A stretch of 64,000 nt of DNA from Gloeomargarita sp. SRBZ-1_bins_9 (GCA_039794565.1 JAUQVX010000001.1:366086-430085); one strand, 5' to 3'; shown: positions 11,597 through 20,653, counted from the first letter of the stretch. Numbers and translations are program-made. The notes: generated from the sequence alone by a model not told the origin.

Positions 11597-12119
11597 TTTT
11601 CAACAACAGCACCTGGTCCCGTTGGTCCGTCTCCGTCAAATACACGCGCACCATTTCTTCGCGGGATGTTGGGACCACTTTACCGATGAAGTCGGGGTGG
11701 ATGGGCAATTCCCGGTGTCCCCGGTCCACCAACACGGCCAGCCGTACCATGCGGGGGCGTCCGTGGTCCTTGATGGCTTCTAGAGCGGCCCGGACCGTGC
11801 GACCACTGTAAATCACATCGTCCACCAGCACCACCACCCGGCCGGTCACGTCAAAGGGTACTTGGGTCGGAGCCGGCGTGCGCGCCCCAATCCGGTCCAA
11901 GTCATCCCGATAAAAAGTAATGTCCAAATTGCCCACCGGCACCGTCACCCCTTCCCACTGCCGGATAGTATAGGCCAAGCGTTGGGCTAGGGGCACCCCC
12001 CGCGTGTATATCCCCAACAAACGTAAATCCTCTAGGTTGGGGGTCGCTTCGATAACCTGCGTCGTTAACCGGTTGAGGGTACGCCGTAACTCCTCCGCTG
12101 AGAATAACTCTACCTCCAC
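11574..12119 (-). CDS. pyrR: PyrR bifunctional protein / uracil phosphoribosyltransferase
   Basis: Type I phosphoribosyltransferase-fold protein. In Gram-positives PyrR binds pyr mRNA and also has UPRT activity; in cyanobacteria the regulatory role is less certain. The 181-residue frame has the PRPP-binding loop [18 protein letters not shown] near residue 100, [11 protein letters not shown] and the PyrR-typical [12 protein letters not shown]. No pyr operon or attenuator is visible nearby, so it may act in trans or serve only as a salvage enzyme. The tail overlaps the DUF29 pseudogene. The start is 28 bases from the 3' end of the SRP RNA gene. Confidence 0.93.
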   Translation of the reverse strand: MEVELFSAEELRRTLNRLTTQVIEATPNLEDLRLLGIYTRGVPLAQRLAYTIRQWEGVTVPVGNLDITFYRDDLDRIGARTPAPTQVPFDVTGRVVVLVDDVIYSGRTVRAALEAIKDHGRPRMVRLAVLVDRGHRELPIHPDFIGKVVPTSREEMVRVYLTETDQRDQVLLLKTTGKPPP

Positions 12120-12146
12120 AGCGTACCGCCGTCGTCAAACCTAAAA

Positions 12147-12245
12147 TGACCCGGAGGCCACGCCTGTTACAAGCATCCCTTAGTGCTGCTGCCTTCCGGC
12201 CCTGACACGGTTCAGGCGTTGAAACCGCATGGTTCCAGGTCAAGT
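12147..12245 (-). ncRNA. ffs: Signal recognition particle RNA (4.5S, small bacterial type)
   Basis: The minus strand contains the diagnostic SRP domain IV: GTCAGGGCCGGAAGGCAGCA, i.e. the GGAA tetraloop with asymmetric internal loop that binds Ffh. CACTAAGGGATGC follows. The flanks TGACCTGG (near the 5' end) and CCGGGTCA (near the 3' end) pair to close a hairpin of about 100 nt. This is the short form lacking the Alu domain, normal for cyanobacteria. The RNA guides membrane-protein ribosomes to SecYEG with Ffh and FtsY. Ends are estimated from the terminal pairing and the promoter. Confidence 0.93.
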
Positions 12246-12248
12246 TCT

Positions 12249-12254
12249 ATTATA
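12249..12254 (-). promoter_or_regulatory. -10 box of the SRP RNA gene
   Basis: A perfect TATAAT on the minus strand ends a few bases before the predicted 5' end of the SRP RNA, correctly placed for a sigma-70-type (SigA) promoter. The region 17 bases upstream (around 12272-12277, TTCCAT) matches the -35 consensus only weakly. Confidence 0.65.
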
Positions 12255-12358
12255 GATAAATCCTTATGACCATGGAAAGCCCATCCCTGGCGTCTCGGCA
12301 ACACCTGGGTTTATCCCTGTGTTAGAGTAATGGGCAGGTGGACGCAGGTTAGGAGTCT

Positions 12359-12565
12359 ATGCTGTTGAACGAACTCAACCCCATCCTCCAGGAGTTCATG
12401 CGGCAACCGACGGCCTTTTTGGGAGGATTTGTGTCGGGATTGTTGGGTTTGGATCTGCAACAGGACCCCCTCAAGTCTTGGCTGGAACGGCAGATGTCCA
12501 CCCCGCAACCGCCCTCGGCATCCCCCCCACCCCCCAGCGGTCCCCAGCGCATCTCAATTGACTAG
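12359..12565 (+). CDS. Conserved cyanobacterial hypothetical protein, 68 residues
   Basis: A short frame beginning LLNELNPILQEFMRQPTAFLGGF, which continues with VSGLLGLDLQQDPLKSWLERQ. This resembles a small protein I recall as widespread in cyanobacteria, with conserved FVSGxLxLxLxxDPxKxWLxxQ. The N-terminal two thirds is predicted amphipathic helix; the last 20 residues are proline- and serine-rich and probably disordered. No function is known to me. An AGG lies about 11 bases before the ATG. The stop lies inside the end of the convergent glycosyltransferase gene (12-base overlap). Confidence 0.72.
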   Translation: MLLNELNPILQEFMRQPTAFLGGFVSGLLGLDLQQDPLKSWLERQMSTPQPPSASPPPPSGPQRISID

Positions 12566-13519
12566 ACTGCGGGGACGACCGGCCACGACCTCCCGAATCC
12601 GGTAGATGGGTCGGCCCTGGGACTCATGGTAAGTGCGCATCAATAATTCCGCCAGCAGGCCGAAACAGAACAACTGTAACCCCGAGGTCACTGCCAGTCC
12701 CGCCAAAAACAGCAAGGGACGTTGACCAATGCTCTGCCCCCAGACCCCCTTGAGAAGCGCCAGATAGGTCCCTAACCCTAGCCCCAGCAGCAAAAACAGT
12801 AGCCCCACCAGACCGAAGACATGCATGGGGCGGGTCAGAAAGGTCTTTATAAAGGCAATGGTCAGCAGGTCCATCAGCACTCGGAACGTGCGCCCCAAAC
12901 CATATTTGCTGCGGCCAAAACGCCGGGGATGATGACGCACGGGAATTTCCGTAATCCGCGCCCCTTCGATGTCCGCCAGGGCAGGCAGAAAGCGATGGAG
13001 TTCCCCGTACAGGTGCATATCTCGCAGGACTTCGCGCCGGTAGGCCTTGAGGGTGCAGCCGTAGTCGTGCAAACGCACACCCGTCACCTGCCCAATCAGC
13101 CAGTTGGCCACCCGCGAGGGCAGCAACCGGGTTAACCCAGGGTCTTGCCGGTGCTGTCGCCAGCCGCACACCAGGTCGTAGCCCTCATTCAACTTGGCCA
13201 CCAGCCGGGGAATGTCCTGGGGGTCGTTTTGTAAATCCCCGTCTAGGGTCACCACCACATCGCCGGTAGCCTGGTCGAATCCCGCCGCCAGGGCCGCCGT
13301 TTGCCCGTAATTGCGTCGCAGCACCACCACCTTCAGGTCGTAGCGCTCCTGGGCCAAATGCCGCAACCGCTCCGTAGAACCGTCCCGCGACCCGTCATCT
13401 ACGCAAATCACCTCGTAATCCCATCCCATCTTTTGCAGCACGTCTGTCACGGCGGGAATCAGGTGAGGGATGTTCTCCACTTCGTTGTAGATGGGGATGA
13501 CGACGGACAGGCGCTGCAT
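12554..13519 (-). CDS. GT2-family polyprenyl-phosphate glycosyltransferase
   Basis: DPM1/GtrB-type glycosyltransferase, predicted to transfer a sugar from a nucleotide donor to undecaprenyl phosphate on the cytoplasmic face. The 321-residue protein starts SVVIPIYNEVENI, with DDGSRDGS near 42 and DGDLQNDPQDI near 93 as the DXD-type donor site. RHHPRRFGRSKYGLGR near 200 is the conserved interfacial segment. Two C-terminal transmembrane helices follow (about 230-255 and 270-290), as in the GtrB group. The sugar is not predictable: no flippase or glycan cluster lies nearby. It is convergent with the 68-residue gene. Confidence 0.92.
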   Translation of the reverse strand: MQRLSVVIPIYNEVENIPHLIPAVTDVLQKMGWDYEVICVDDGSRDGSTERLRHLAQERYDLKVVVLRRNYGQTAALAAGFDQATGDVVVTLDGDLQNDPQDIPRLVAKLNEGYDLVCGWRQHRQDPGLTRLLPSRVANWLIGQVTGVRLHDYGCTLKAYRREVLRDMHLYGELHRFLPALADIEGARITEIPVRHHPRRFGRSKYGLGRTFRVLMDLLTIAFIKTFLTRPMHVFGLVGLLFLLLGLGLGTYLALLKGVWGQSIGQRPLLFLAGLAVTSGLQLFCFGLLAELLMRTYHESQGRPIYRIREVVAGRPRSLVN

Positions 13520-13585
13520 AATTGGCTCTCACTTTGGCCTTATTGTAGGACATGGTGAAACCCTTGACCCTGTCGTTGTGTAAAG

Positions 13586-14089
13586 GTGACTGCTCCTATC
13601 CTGGAACTGGACCTCACTTGGCAGGGGATTGACCCGGTGTGGGTGGCCCTCCCCTGGCAGGCCTGGTTCACTGAGTGGCTGAGTTACCTACCCCGGCCAC
13701 CGGCACCCAGTTATGAAATCGGCCTACGTCTGACCGATGACCAGGAAATCCAGGCCCTCAACCGGGACTACCGGGGGCAAGACCGACCGACCGATGTCCT
13801 GGCCTTTAGCGCCCTGGAGACGGAAACCCCCCTGGCGCCGGAAATGCCCCTATTTCTGGGCGATATTGTGATTTCCGTAGAGACAGCCCAACGCCAAGCC
13901 CCGGCGGGACAAGTGCGGGAGGAACTGGCCTGGCTGGCGGCCCATGGATTACTGCACCTGTTGGGATGGGACCATCCGGACGACGCAGCCCTGGAAACCA
14001 TGCTGGCCCAACAGCGGCAGTTATTACAAGCGGTGGGTTTAACCGAGCCAGAGACCTATCGCCAAGAGCACTCCCCCGATGGCATGTAG
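13586..14089 (+). CDS. ybeY: Endoribonuclease YbeY (rRNA maturation factor)
   Basis: Zinc-dependent single-strand endoribonuclease for 16S rRNA 3'-end maturation and ribosome quality control. The 167-residue protein has the signature HGLLHLLGWDH (HxxxHxxGxDH) near residue 117, whose three histidines bind zinc. LNRDYRGQDRPTDVLAFSA and FLGDIVIS are also conserved. The frame opens with a GTG at 13586. Its last 51 bases overlap the convergent menA gene, the largest tail overlap in the window. Confidence 0.95.
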   Translation: MTAPILELDLTWQGIDPVWVALPWQAWFTEWLSYLPRPPAPSYEIGLRLTDDQEIQALNRDYRGQDRPTDVLAFSALETETPLAPEMPLFLGDIVISVETAQRQAPAGQVREELAWLAAHGLLHLLGWDHPDDAALETMLAQQRQLLQAVGLTEPETYRQEHSPDGM

Positions 14090-14926
14090 CCCCACCGCCA
14101 AGGGCATCGCTCCCCCACTGGCCGGTCCTGCATAGGTCCGCCACAAAAAGGTCACCAATCGCCAGGCCAAGGGAAAGCTGAGGCCAAACAGTAGGGTTGG
14201 CACGGGCAACAGGCCAATGAGTACACCCACCAGCACCAAAGCATAAGCCGGCAAGACCACCCAGGGATAGACCCGACTGGCCCGGTAGGGACCTAATTTC
14301 ACCACAGGGGAGCGTTTCCCCGCCCGGCGGTCATCCTCCACCTGGGGAAAGTGATGGGCAAAGATGATGCCGGTCACCAGACACCCCACCACCAGCGACG
14401 CCCAAAAGGCCATCCAGGTCAACCGACCCAACTGGGCATAGCTAGCAGCCAGCGTTGCCAGCGGGCCGAAAGCGATAAAGGTCATGGGTTCCCCCCAGCC
14501 CCGGTAGGCCAAGCGTAACGGCGGTCCCTGGTAGGCATAACCCAAGGCAATCCCCGCCCCGGCGATCAGCAAAATCCCATGGCCCGGATGTAGAGCATCC
14601 ACCACATAGATACAGAGGACCCCCAGCGCCAGGCAGGACCAGGCGATCAAATGCAGCAGACCTGGCCGCCCCGTCAGGTTTACCAAAGAGGACGGTTTAT
14701 TGACGTCCACCCCCGTCTCAGCGTCGTAAATGTCATTGGTGATGTTCAACCAGGCCTGCAACAACACCTCGCCGGCCAACACCCAGGCAAACGTTGACCA
14801 GGAAAACCGCTGAGGCGCTTCGGCGTAGGCAGCGGCGCTCCCCACCAGCACCGGAATCACAGCCGCCGTGTAGATCAGGGGATTGACGGCCTGGAACCAC
14901 AGCTCACGTCGAGCAGCAACGGTCAT
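14039..14926 (-). CDS. menA: 1,4-dihydroxy-2-naphthoate phytyltransferase
   Basis: UbiA-family membrane prenyltransferase attaching a phytyl chain to DHNA in phylloquinone (vitamin K1) synthesis, the secondary acceptor of photosystem I. Eight or nine hydrophobic helices are visible. The first Asp-rich motif is NITNDIYDAETGVD near residue 60; the second region is HHFPQVEDDRRAGKRS near 190. The ATG at 14926 gives 295 residues; an in-frame GTG 18 bases upstream is an alternative. No other men gene is in the window. Confidence 0.9.
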   Translation of the reverse strand: MTVAARRELWFQAVNPLIYTAAVIPVLVGSAAAYAEAPQRFSWSTFAWVLAGEVLLQAWLNITNDIYDAETGVDVNKPSSLVNLTGRPGLLHLIAWSCLALGVLCIYVVDALHPGHGILLIAGAGIALGYAYQGPPLRLAYRGWGEPMTFIAFGPLATLAASYAQLGRLTWMAFWASLVVGCLVTGIIFAHHFPQVEDDRRAGKRSPVVKLGPYRASRVYPWVVLPAYALVLVGVLIGLLPVPTLLFGLSFPLAWRLVTFLWRTYAGPASGGAMPLAVGLHAIGGVLLAIGLWLG

Positions 14927-15016
14927 AGGAATCAGCGCGGTCACACGCAGTACGTTTTCACCATAGCACCAGAGGGACTGCCGGATAATAGAAACAGGCT
15001 ACTTTGTTCCCTACCT

Positions 15017-15826
15017 ATGGTTACTCCGGCCCAACTGATCACCCCGGCGGAACTGGTAGCCCATCTGGACGACCCCGAAGTGATACTGATTGACTGTCGG
15101 TTCAACCTCACCCAACCGGACTGGGGCCGCCAGCAATATCACCAGAGCCACATCCCCGGGGCTGTTTACCTAGACCTGAACCGGGATTTGTCTGGTCCGG
15201 TGAGTGCCACCAGCGGCCGCCATCCCTTGCCTGACATCCCCACGTTTGTCGCCAAACTGGTGGCCTTGGGATTGACCCCCGCCAAGCTAGTCATTGCCTA
15301 TGACCAGGGGCAGTTGGCCTACGCCGCCCGCCTGTGGTGGTTGTTGCGTTATGTAGGCCACGAACGGGTTGCTCTTTTGGCGGGAGGTTGGGAGGCCTAC
15401 ATCCGCGCCGGCTATCCCACCAGTTCTGACCGACCTGCCCCCCACCCCGGCCAGTTTACACCCCACCTGCAACCTCAGTACCTGGCCACCTACGCCGATG
15501 TAGTTGCCGCCCAGCAGGACCCCACCGTCCTGTTGGTGGATGCCCGGGAAGCCCGCCGTTATCGGGGTGAATGGGAACCCCTTGACCCAATAGCCGGCCA
15601 TATCCCTGGGGCCATTAACCTGCCCTGGCTGGAACTATTGCCCCCTCAGCCCTACGCCCAACGCTGGCGCGACGTCCATCACCACCGGGAGGTGATCTGT
15701 TACTGCGGTTCCGGAGTCACCGCCTGCGTGAATCTCCTGACCCTGGAGTGGGCCGGTTTTCCCCCTGGTCGCCTGTACGTAGGTGGCTGGAGCCAGTGGT
15801 GCCGCCTTAGCCAAACCGACCACTGA
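15017..15826 (+). CDS. Sulfurtransferase (two-domain rhodanese / 3-mercaptopyruvate type)
   Basis: Transfers sulfane sulfur from thiosulfate or 3-mercaptopyruvate to a thiol or cyanide acceptor. The 269 residues form two rhodanese domains. The N-terminal one ([35 protein letters not shown]) is inactive. The C-terminal one has [30 protein letters not shown] and the active-site cysteine in [10 protein letters not shown] near residue 234. The CGSGVT loop favours mercaptopyruvate over thiosulfate. The tail overlaps pstB by 20 bases. Confidence 0.92.
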   Translation: MVTPAQLITPAELVAHLDDPEVILIDCRFNLTQPDWGRQQYHQSHIPGAVYLDLNRDLSGPVSATSGRHPLPDIPTFVAKLVALGLTPAKLVIAYDQGQLAYAARLWWLLRYVGHERVALLAGGWEAYIRAGYPTSSDRPAPHPGQFTPHLQPQYLATYADVVAAQQDPTVLLVDAREARRYRGEWEPLDPIAGHIPGAINLPWLELLPPQPYAQRWRDVHHHREVICYCGSGVTACVNLLTLEWAGFPPGRLYVGGWSQWCRLSQTDH

Positions 15827-16607
15827 CATAATCCCGCGTGGCCTGTTGCTTAGGAGTGCTAAAGATGGTTTTGGTCGTGTCGAATTCCACCAAATAGCCC
15901 ACCTTGCCCCCCTTGGGCGTCGGTTCGGCGTTGAAAAAGGCCGTGTAGTCCGAGATCCGTGAAGCCTGCTGCATGTTATGGGTCACGATCACGATGGTGT
16001 AATGGGCCTTCAATTCGTGCATGAGTTCTTCAATTTTGAGGGTGGAAATCGGGTCCAGGGCTGAGCAAGGTTCATCCATTAACACCACCTCCGGCTCTAC
16101 GGCAATCGCCCGGGCAATGCACAGCCGCTGTTGTTGCCCCCCCGACAACGACAGGCCGCTCTCGTTCAACTTATCCTTGACCTCATCCCACAGGGCCGCC
16201 CGCCGCAAGGAACGCTCCACCAACTCATCCAAATCCCCCTTGTAGTTCATCACCCGCGCTCCGTAGGCCACATTGTCGTAGATGGACTTGGGAAACGGGT
16301 TCGGCTTTTGAAACACCATCCCGACGCGGCGCCGCACCTCCACCGGGTCAATATCCGGGTCGTAAATGTTCTTGCCGTGGTAGGTGATCTGCCCTTCCAA
16401 GCGAAACGACGGGATCAAGTCATTCAACCGGTTCAAACAACGCAGAATCGTACTTTTGCCACAACCCGACGGGCCAATAAACGCCGTGATTTGGTTTTGG
16501 GGAATGTATAGGGAAACATCCCGCACCGCCTTGAACTGGCCATAGTAAATGTTGGCGTTTTCGATGCGAAAGACCGGTTCGCCATGAGGGGTTGCGTCGC
16601 TGACCAT
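15807..16607 (-). CDS. pstB: Phosphate ABC transporter ATP-binding protein
   Basis: ATPase of the high-affinity phosphate importer PstSCAB. The 266-residue protein has Walker [10 protein letters not shown] near 44, the Q-loop [19 protein letters not shown] specific to PstB, signature [16 protein letters not shown], Walker [14 protein letters not shown] and the H-loop VTHNM. C-terminal [14 protein letters not shown] is also PstB-like. It is the last gene of pstS-pstC-pstA-pstB, 18 bases after pstA. The tail overlaps the sulfurtransferase. Confidence 0.97.
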   Translation of the reverse strand: MVSDATPHGEPVFRIENANIYYGQFKAVRDVSLYIPQNQITAFIGPSGCGKSTILRCLNRLNDLIPSFRLEGQITYHGKNIYDPDIDPVEVRRRVGMVFQKPNPFPKSIYDNVAYGARVMNYKGDLDELVERSLRRAALWDEVKDKLNESGLSLSGGQQQRLCIARAIAVEPEVVLMDEPCSALDPISTLKIEELMHELKAHYTIVIVTHNMQQASRISDYTAFFNAEPTPKGGKVGYLVEFDTTKTIFSTPKQQATRDYVSGRFG

Positions 16608-16625
16608 TAGTCCACCTCCAGAACG

Positions 16626-17519
16626 CTAACGCTGAACATACCGACGAATCACCAGACGGGAGGCCACACTGGCCAGCAAAACCAGCATCAACAGGAAAAA
16701 AGACGCGGCCCAGGCCAGCTCCTGTTGCGGTCGGTAGGGCACCGTGGCGAAGTTGTAAACCAGCACGGACAAAGTGGCAATCGGTTCGAACAAACTGCGG
16801 GGCCAAAAAGTGGAAAACAGGGCCGTAAAAATCAAAGCCGCTGTATCTCCCATCGCCCGGGCCATCGCCAGGATCACCCCCGTAACAATCCCCGGTAGCG
16901 CCGCTGGCAATACCACCCGGAAGATGGTGTAGTAGTTCGACGCCCCCAACCCCACCGAAGCCCAGCGCACCTCCCGGGGCACCAGCTTCAGGGCCTCATC
17001 CGCCGTGCGCACAACTGTCGGCAGCATCAACACCGCCAGGGCCACCCCCGCCGCCATAGCCGAATAGCCAAAAATCCCCGTCACCACCAGCAACCCATAG
17101 GCAAACACCCCAGCAATAATCGAAGGCACCCCCGCCAGCACATTCACCCCGAAGCGCACCCAGCGGGCGATTTCCTTTTGCCGGTCATCCGCGTTGCTAA
17201 ACTCCGACAAATACACCGCCGTCAGCATCCCAAACGGCACAGAAATAACCGTCCCCAGCAGTACCACCAAAACCGTCCCGATCAGGGCATTGCCAAACCC
17301 ACCCCCCGACAACCCCGGCGGCGGCGGCAGTTTGGTCAATAAATCCAGTCCAAAACGGCTGATCCCCCGCACCAGCACGAAGCCCAGCACCGCAAACAGG
17401 GGCGTCAGGGTCAGCAGGGCGCACAAAGCCACCAGCCCCGTCATCAACCAGCCGACCATCGTGCGGAACCGTAGCCGCTTGCGAAGGGACTGCACCTGGG
17501 GATGCTCGGTCATCATCAT
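16626..17519 (-). CDS. pstA: Phosphate ABC transporter permease PstA
   Basis: Inner-membrane permease of the phosphate importer. About 297 residues with six hydrophobic helices. The coupling-loop segment RTADEALKLVPREVRWASVGLGAS lies near 175. Three ATGs in a row (17519, 17516, 17513) follow AAGGTGG; I take the first. An earlier ATG at 17537 overlaps pstC by 8 bases but lacks a ribosome binding site. The gene sits between pstC and pstB in the standard order. Confidence 0.95.
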   Translation of the reverse strand: MMMTEHPQVQSLRKRLRFRTMVGWLMTGLVALCALLTLTPLFAVLGFVLVRGISRFGLDLLTKLPPPPGLSGGGFGNALIGTVLVVLLGTVISVPFGMLTAVYLSEFSNADDRQKEIARWVRFGVNVLAGVPSIIAGVFAYGLLVVTGIFGYSAMAAGVALAVLMLPTVVRTADEALKLVPREVRWASVGLGASNYYTIFRVVLPAALPGIVTGVILAMARAMGDTAALIFTALFSTFWPRSLFEPIATLSVLVYNFATVPYRPQQELAWAASFFLLMLVLLASVASRLVIRRYVQR

Positions 17520-17529
17520 TGGCCCACCT

Positions 17530-18495
17530 TCATTCATACTTCGCCCGCAGCCGTTGGATGATCAGCTCCGCCAGGATATTCACCAGCAGCGTCATGAGCA
17601 TGAGCAAGAGCGCCGCATACATCAACGCCGACACCTGAATCCCCCGCGCTTCAGGAAACTGATTCGCCAACAAAGACGCAATCGTATTGGCCGGCGCCAG
17701 CAACGAAACATTCAACTGATTGGCGTTGCCGATGAGCATGGTGGCCGCCATAGTTTCCCCCAGCGCCCGCCCCAGGCCCAGCATCGTCCCCCCAATGATC
17801 CCGGAGATGGCCGCCGGAATCAGTACCCGAAAAATCGTCCACCACCGGGTCGCCCCCAAACCCAAGGACGCTTGACGCAACTCCGGCGACACCGCCTCCA
17901 GGGAATCCTTGGCAATCGACGTCAAAATCGGCAGCACCATGATGGCCAGCACCAACGATGCCGGCAACATCCCCGGTCCCACCGGCTCGGTACCAAACAG
18001 GGGCAGCCAACCCAGATGGGCATGCAACCAGTGACCCACCGGCAGCAGCGCCGGAATCAGCACATAAATCCCCCACAACCCGTACACCACACTGGGAATC
18101 GCCGCCAGCAACTCCACCAGAAAAGAAATGGCCATACGCGGCTGGGGCGGGATGAAATCTTCGCTTAAGAAAATGGCCGTCCCTAACCCCAGGGGCACCG
18201 CAATCAGCAGGGCAATGATGGAACTGACCAGCGTGCCATAGAGCATGGGCAACACACCGAAATCCTCCCGCCCCGGCACCGGATTCCAGGCCGAATGGAT
18301 CAGAAACCCCAGCCCAAACCGCTGCAACGCCGGCACCGCCTGCCAGGCAATCACCAGCCCGATAAAAGCCAGCAACACCGCCGTTGCCACCGCTAGGGCC
18401 AGCGTCAAACGCACAAACAGCCGGTCGATCAACCGCTCCCGGGGAGAGCGGGACCGCCGACCCATCTCCGCCGGGACAGGGGTTGCTGTGGTCAT
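17530..18495 (-). CDS. pstC: Phosphate ABC transporter permease PstC
   Basis: Second permease of PstSCAB. 321 residues with an arginine-rich cytoplasmic N-terminus (RRSRSPRERLIDRL), then about six transmembrane helices. The PstC segment SIAKDSLEAVSPELRQASLGLGATRWWTIF near 205 contains the EAA-like coupling loop. The ATG overlaps the pstS stop as ATGA, a translational coupling layout. Confidence 0.95.
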   Translation of the reverse strand: MTTATPVPAEMGRRSRSPRERLIDRLFVRLTLALAVATAVLLAFIGLVIAWQAVPALQRFGLGFLIHSAWNPVPGREDFGVLPMLYGTLVSSIIALLIAVPLGLGTAIFLSEDFIPPQPRMAISFLVELLAAIPSVVYGLWGIYVLIPALLPVGHWLHAHLGWLPLFGTEPVGPGMLPASLVLAIMVLPILTSIAKDSLEAVSPELRQASLGLGATRWWTIFRVLIPAAISGIIGGTMLGLGRALGETMAATMLIGNANQLNVSLLAPANTIASLLANQFPEARGIQVSALMYAALLLMLMTLLVNILAELIIQRLRAKYE

Positions 18496-19607
18496 GCGGC
18501 GTTCTTCAGGGTAATGGTGTACTTGTCGCTGATGACGTCAGCCGCTTTGGCGATCCGCTCCCGCACCGTCTTGGGCAAGGGGATGTACCCCAAGCTATCC
18601 GCCACCTGTTGCCCCTCATTCAAACCATACTCAATCCACACCTCCAGCGCCACCGCCTTGTCCGGGTCCGGCTGCTGTCGGTAATGCAACTGCCAGGTGT
18701 AGGTGACGATGGGGTAGGAATTCTCCCCCTCCGGGTCGCTAATAAAAGCCAGCATATTTTCCGGCAGTTCAACCGCCGCCAAGGTAGCCGCACCGGTTTC
18801 CGGCCCAGCCTGGACAAAGTTGCCTGCTTTATTTTCCAGGGCCGCCGTATTCAGTTCGTTGGTCTTGGCGTAGCCATACTCCACATAGCCAATCGCACCG
18901 GCGGTTTGCTGGATCTGGGCCGTCACCCCCTCATTGCCACGGGCGCCCACAAAATTCCCTGTCTTGGGCCACTGGATGGTCGTCCCCTCACCGAATTGCC
19001 TTTGCCACTCCGGGCTAATGGCGCTCAGGTGCTTGGTAAAGACTGCCGTTGTCCCACTGCCATCGGAGCGGTGTACCACCGTAATCGGCTGGTCGGGGAG
19101 ATTCACCCCCGGATTGGCCGCTGCAATTTTCGGGTCATTCCACCGGCGAATCTGACCGCTGAAAATGCCCACGTAGGCTTCCCGGGTCAGTTTCAAGCCA
19201 TCCGGCACCCCCGGCACATTGTAAGCCACCACAATACTCCCCGCCGTCATGGGCAGCATCAACACCCCCCGTTGTATCTTGGGGATGTCCTTTTCGGGTA
19301 GGCCGATGTCACTGGCAGCAAAATCCACGTTCTGCTGGATAAAATTTTCGATCCCCGCGCCGCTGCCTTGGGACTGGTAATCCACCCGAATTTGGTTGTG
19401 CTTTTGAGCCAACCCCACTGCCCAGTTAGTGTATAAGGGCGCCGGGAAGGAGGCTCCCAGTCCCACAAGACTAACATCACCTGCCAGGGGCAACTCCGAC
19501 ATAGGCCCGCCGCCAAAATCACAGGCCGCCGTTAGCCCCGCCACCACTGCAAACAGGGCCAAAAAGCTCATCAACCGTCGTGGTAAACCAAACCATCTTT
19601 TGGGCAT
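18492..19607 (-). CDS. pstS: Phosphate-binding lipoprotein PstS
   Basis: Periplasmic phosphate receptor of the ABC importer. From the ATG at 19607 (preceded by GGAGGATAG) it is 371 residues. The signal is basic (MPKRWFGLPRRLM), hydrophobic, and ends in the lipobox LTAAC, so the protein is probably lipid-anchored. The mature part has the PstS phosphate-binding elements: GASFPAPLYTNW, YQSQGSGAGIENFIQ, FAASDIGLP and HRSDGSGTTAVFTKHL, in which Ser, Gly and Thr ring the anion. A probable Pho box lies 105-135 bases upstream. Confidence 0.96.
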   Translation of the reverse strand: MPKRWFGLPRRLMSFLALFAVVAGLTAACDFGGGPMSELPLAGDVSLVGLGASFPAPLYTNWAVGLAQKHNQIRVDYQSQGSGAGIENFIQQNVDFAASDIGLPEKDIPKIQRGVLMLPMTAGSIVVAYNVPGVPDGLKLTREAYVGIFSGQIRRWNDPKIAAANPGVNLPDQPITVVHRSDGSGTTAVFTKHLSAISPEWQRQFGEGTTIQWPKTGNFVGARGNEGVTAQIQQTAGAIGYVEYGYAKTNELNTAALENKAGNFVQAGPETGAATLAAVELPENMLAFISDPEGENSYPIVTYTWQLHYRQQPDPDKAVALEVWIEYGLNEGQQVADSLGYIPLPKTVRERIAKAADVISDKYTITLKNAA

Positions 19608-19712
19608 CTTCCTATCCTCCAACCCCCTTTCTGATACGGAGTAGCCCCCAATTAGGTTCACTTCCTTGACAATCAGCCCACAGCCGTCTTCGCCGAGAAC
19701 TTACCATGCCTT

Positions 19713-19741
19713 GGTAAAGAAAAGGTTATAGAAGGGGTAAA
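19713..19741 (-). promoter_or_regulatory. Probable Pho box upstream of pstS
   Basis: Read on the minus strand, three half-sites TTTACC (19736-19741), ATAACC (19724-19729) and TTTACC (19713-19718) follow each other at 12- and 11-base steps. Cyanobacterial PhoB/SphR sites are tandem 8-base CTTAACCT-like repeats with 3-base spacers (11-base period), so the pattern and position fit. A palindromic TTACC-N7-GGTAA overlaps the last copy. Expected effect: induction of pstSCAB by phosphate limitation. Confidence 0.65.
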
Positions 19742-19755
19742 ATTCAGTTCAGTTA

Positions 19756-20235
19756 TTAATCAGCGCCAGGGGTGGGGGGAATGTAAGCGGCCACCTGCCT
19801 TTTCAAAAACTGCACTGCGCTCATAAAACCGTTGTTGCGAGACGGCGTCAGGCTCACATCCAGCCCCGTCAATTTGATGAAATCAGGGGGCACCGCTAAA
19901 ATTTCTGCCGGTGTCAGACCACCCAACCCCAAGACTAGGATCGCCAGCAAACCCTTGACCAATTGGGAGTCCGCATCAGCGTCAATGTGCACCCGCCCCT
20001 GCTCGTCCAAATGGGTCGCCAGCCAGGCCTGGGAGACACACCCCTTGACCTGATAGTCCGGCACACGCTGGGTCTCGGGAAACGGCGGCAACTTCTGGCC
20101 GTAGCGAATCAGTAATTCGTATTTCATCCGCGCCGGATTGGCCCGCTGGAGCCGTTCCACAATTGCCTGCAACGACGGCGGCAAACCGGTCACCGATTCG
20201 GGCATGGCCACGTCCGCAACTGAATGTACCCCCAT
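19756..20235 (-). CDS. sufE: SufE-family sulfur acceptor for Fe-S cluster assembly
   Basis: Accepts persulfide sulfur from cysteine desulfurase SufS and passes it to the SufBCD scaffold. The protein has the SufE core: YELLIRYGQKLPPFPE, then the loop RVPDYQVKGCVSQAWL, whose cysteine is the acceptor, and the LVKGLLAILVLGLGGLTPAEIL helix. I use the ATG at 20235 (159 residues). ATGs at 20253 and 20205 are also in frame, and the family core starts near the latter. It lies upstream of and in line with pst, but separated by the Pho box, so it is probably independent. Confidence 0.92.
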   Translation of the reverse strand: MGVHSVADVAMPESVTGLPPSLQAIVERLQRANPARMKYELLIRYGQKLPPFPETQRVPDYQVKGCVSQAWLATHLDEQGRVHIDADADSQLVKGLLAILVLGLGGLTPAEILAVPPDFIKLTGLDVSLTPSRNNGFMSAVQFLKRQVAAYIPPTPGAD

Positions 20236-20653
20236 TGTAACCAGCCACCTCACCCCCGCCCAAGGTGCAGGACTCGTGACGAAGACCGGGAGTTATCCAG
20301 GGGTTTCACAAAATTTAACCCCAATTTAATCTTCATCTGGCACACTTGCCCGCTTGGCTCGCCCTAGGGAAATTACCTAAGTAAAATTACGATGCTACCG
20401 ACCTTGAGCGTCCCGCTCCTAAGAGAAATTAGGGAATGTTACCAGTATTTTATACTTATTTTGTTAGTACAAAAGCAAGCTTATACTAGGCTATAAGCCT
20501 GGGCAGGAGTCTGGCAAATGCCCGTCTAGAGCTGTTAAGCTGAAAAGCAAATGTCCTAGGTTATTCAATGGTTAAGAAATGTTGCAGGATTTGCAAAGGA
20601 TTATTAAAATTGAGAAACGCGTACCTGTAGGTTCACGGTCACAGGAGGTGGCG
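20236..20653. other. Divergent intergenic region with candidate promoter
   Basis: About 420 bases without a gene between sufE and the PatA-like regulator, clearly AT-richer than its surroundings. It holds two TATACT boxes on the plus strand (20451-20456 and 20482-20487). TTGTTA at 20461-20466 lies 15 bases before the second, somewhat short for a -35. A perfect inverted repeat AGGCT-ATA-AGCCT (20488-20500) starts immediately after that -10, where transcription would begin, and could be an operator or a 5' hairpin. No RNA family was recognised. Confidence 0.5.

Noticed and set aside
12359..12565. Possibility that the 68-residue frame is spurious
   Set aside because: Its pattern FVSGLLGLDLxxDPLKSWLE matches a small protein I recall from many cyanobacteria, so I kept it as a gene.
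19701..19715. Palindrome TTACC-N7-GGTAA read as a terminator of sufE
   Set aside because: Stem is only five bases, with no following T-run; it is better explained as part of the pstS regulatory region.
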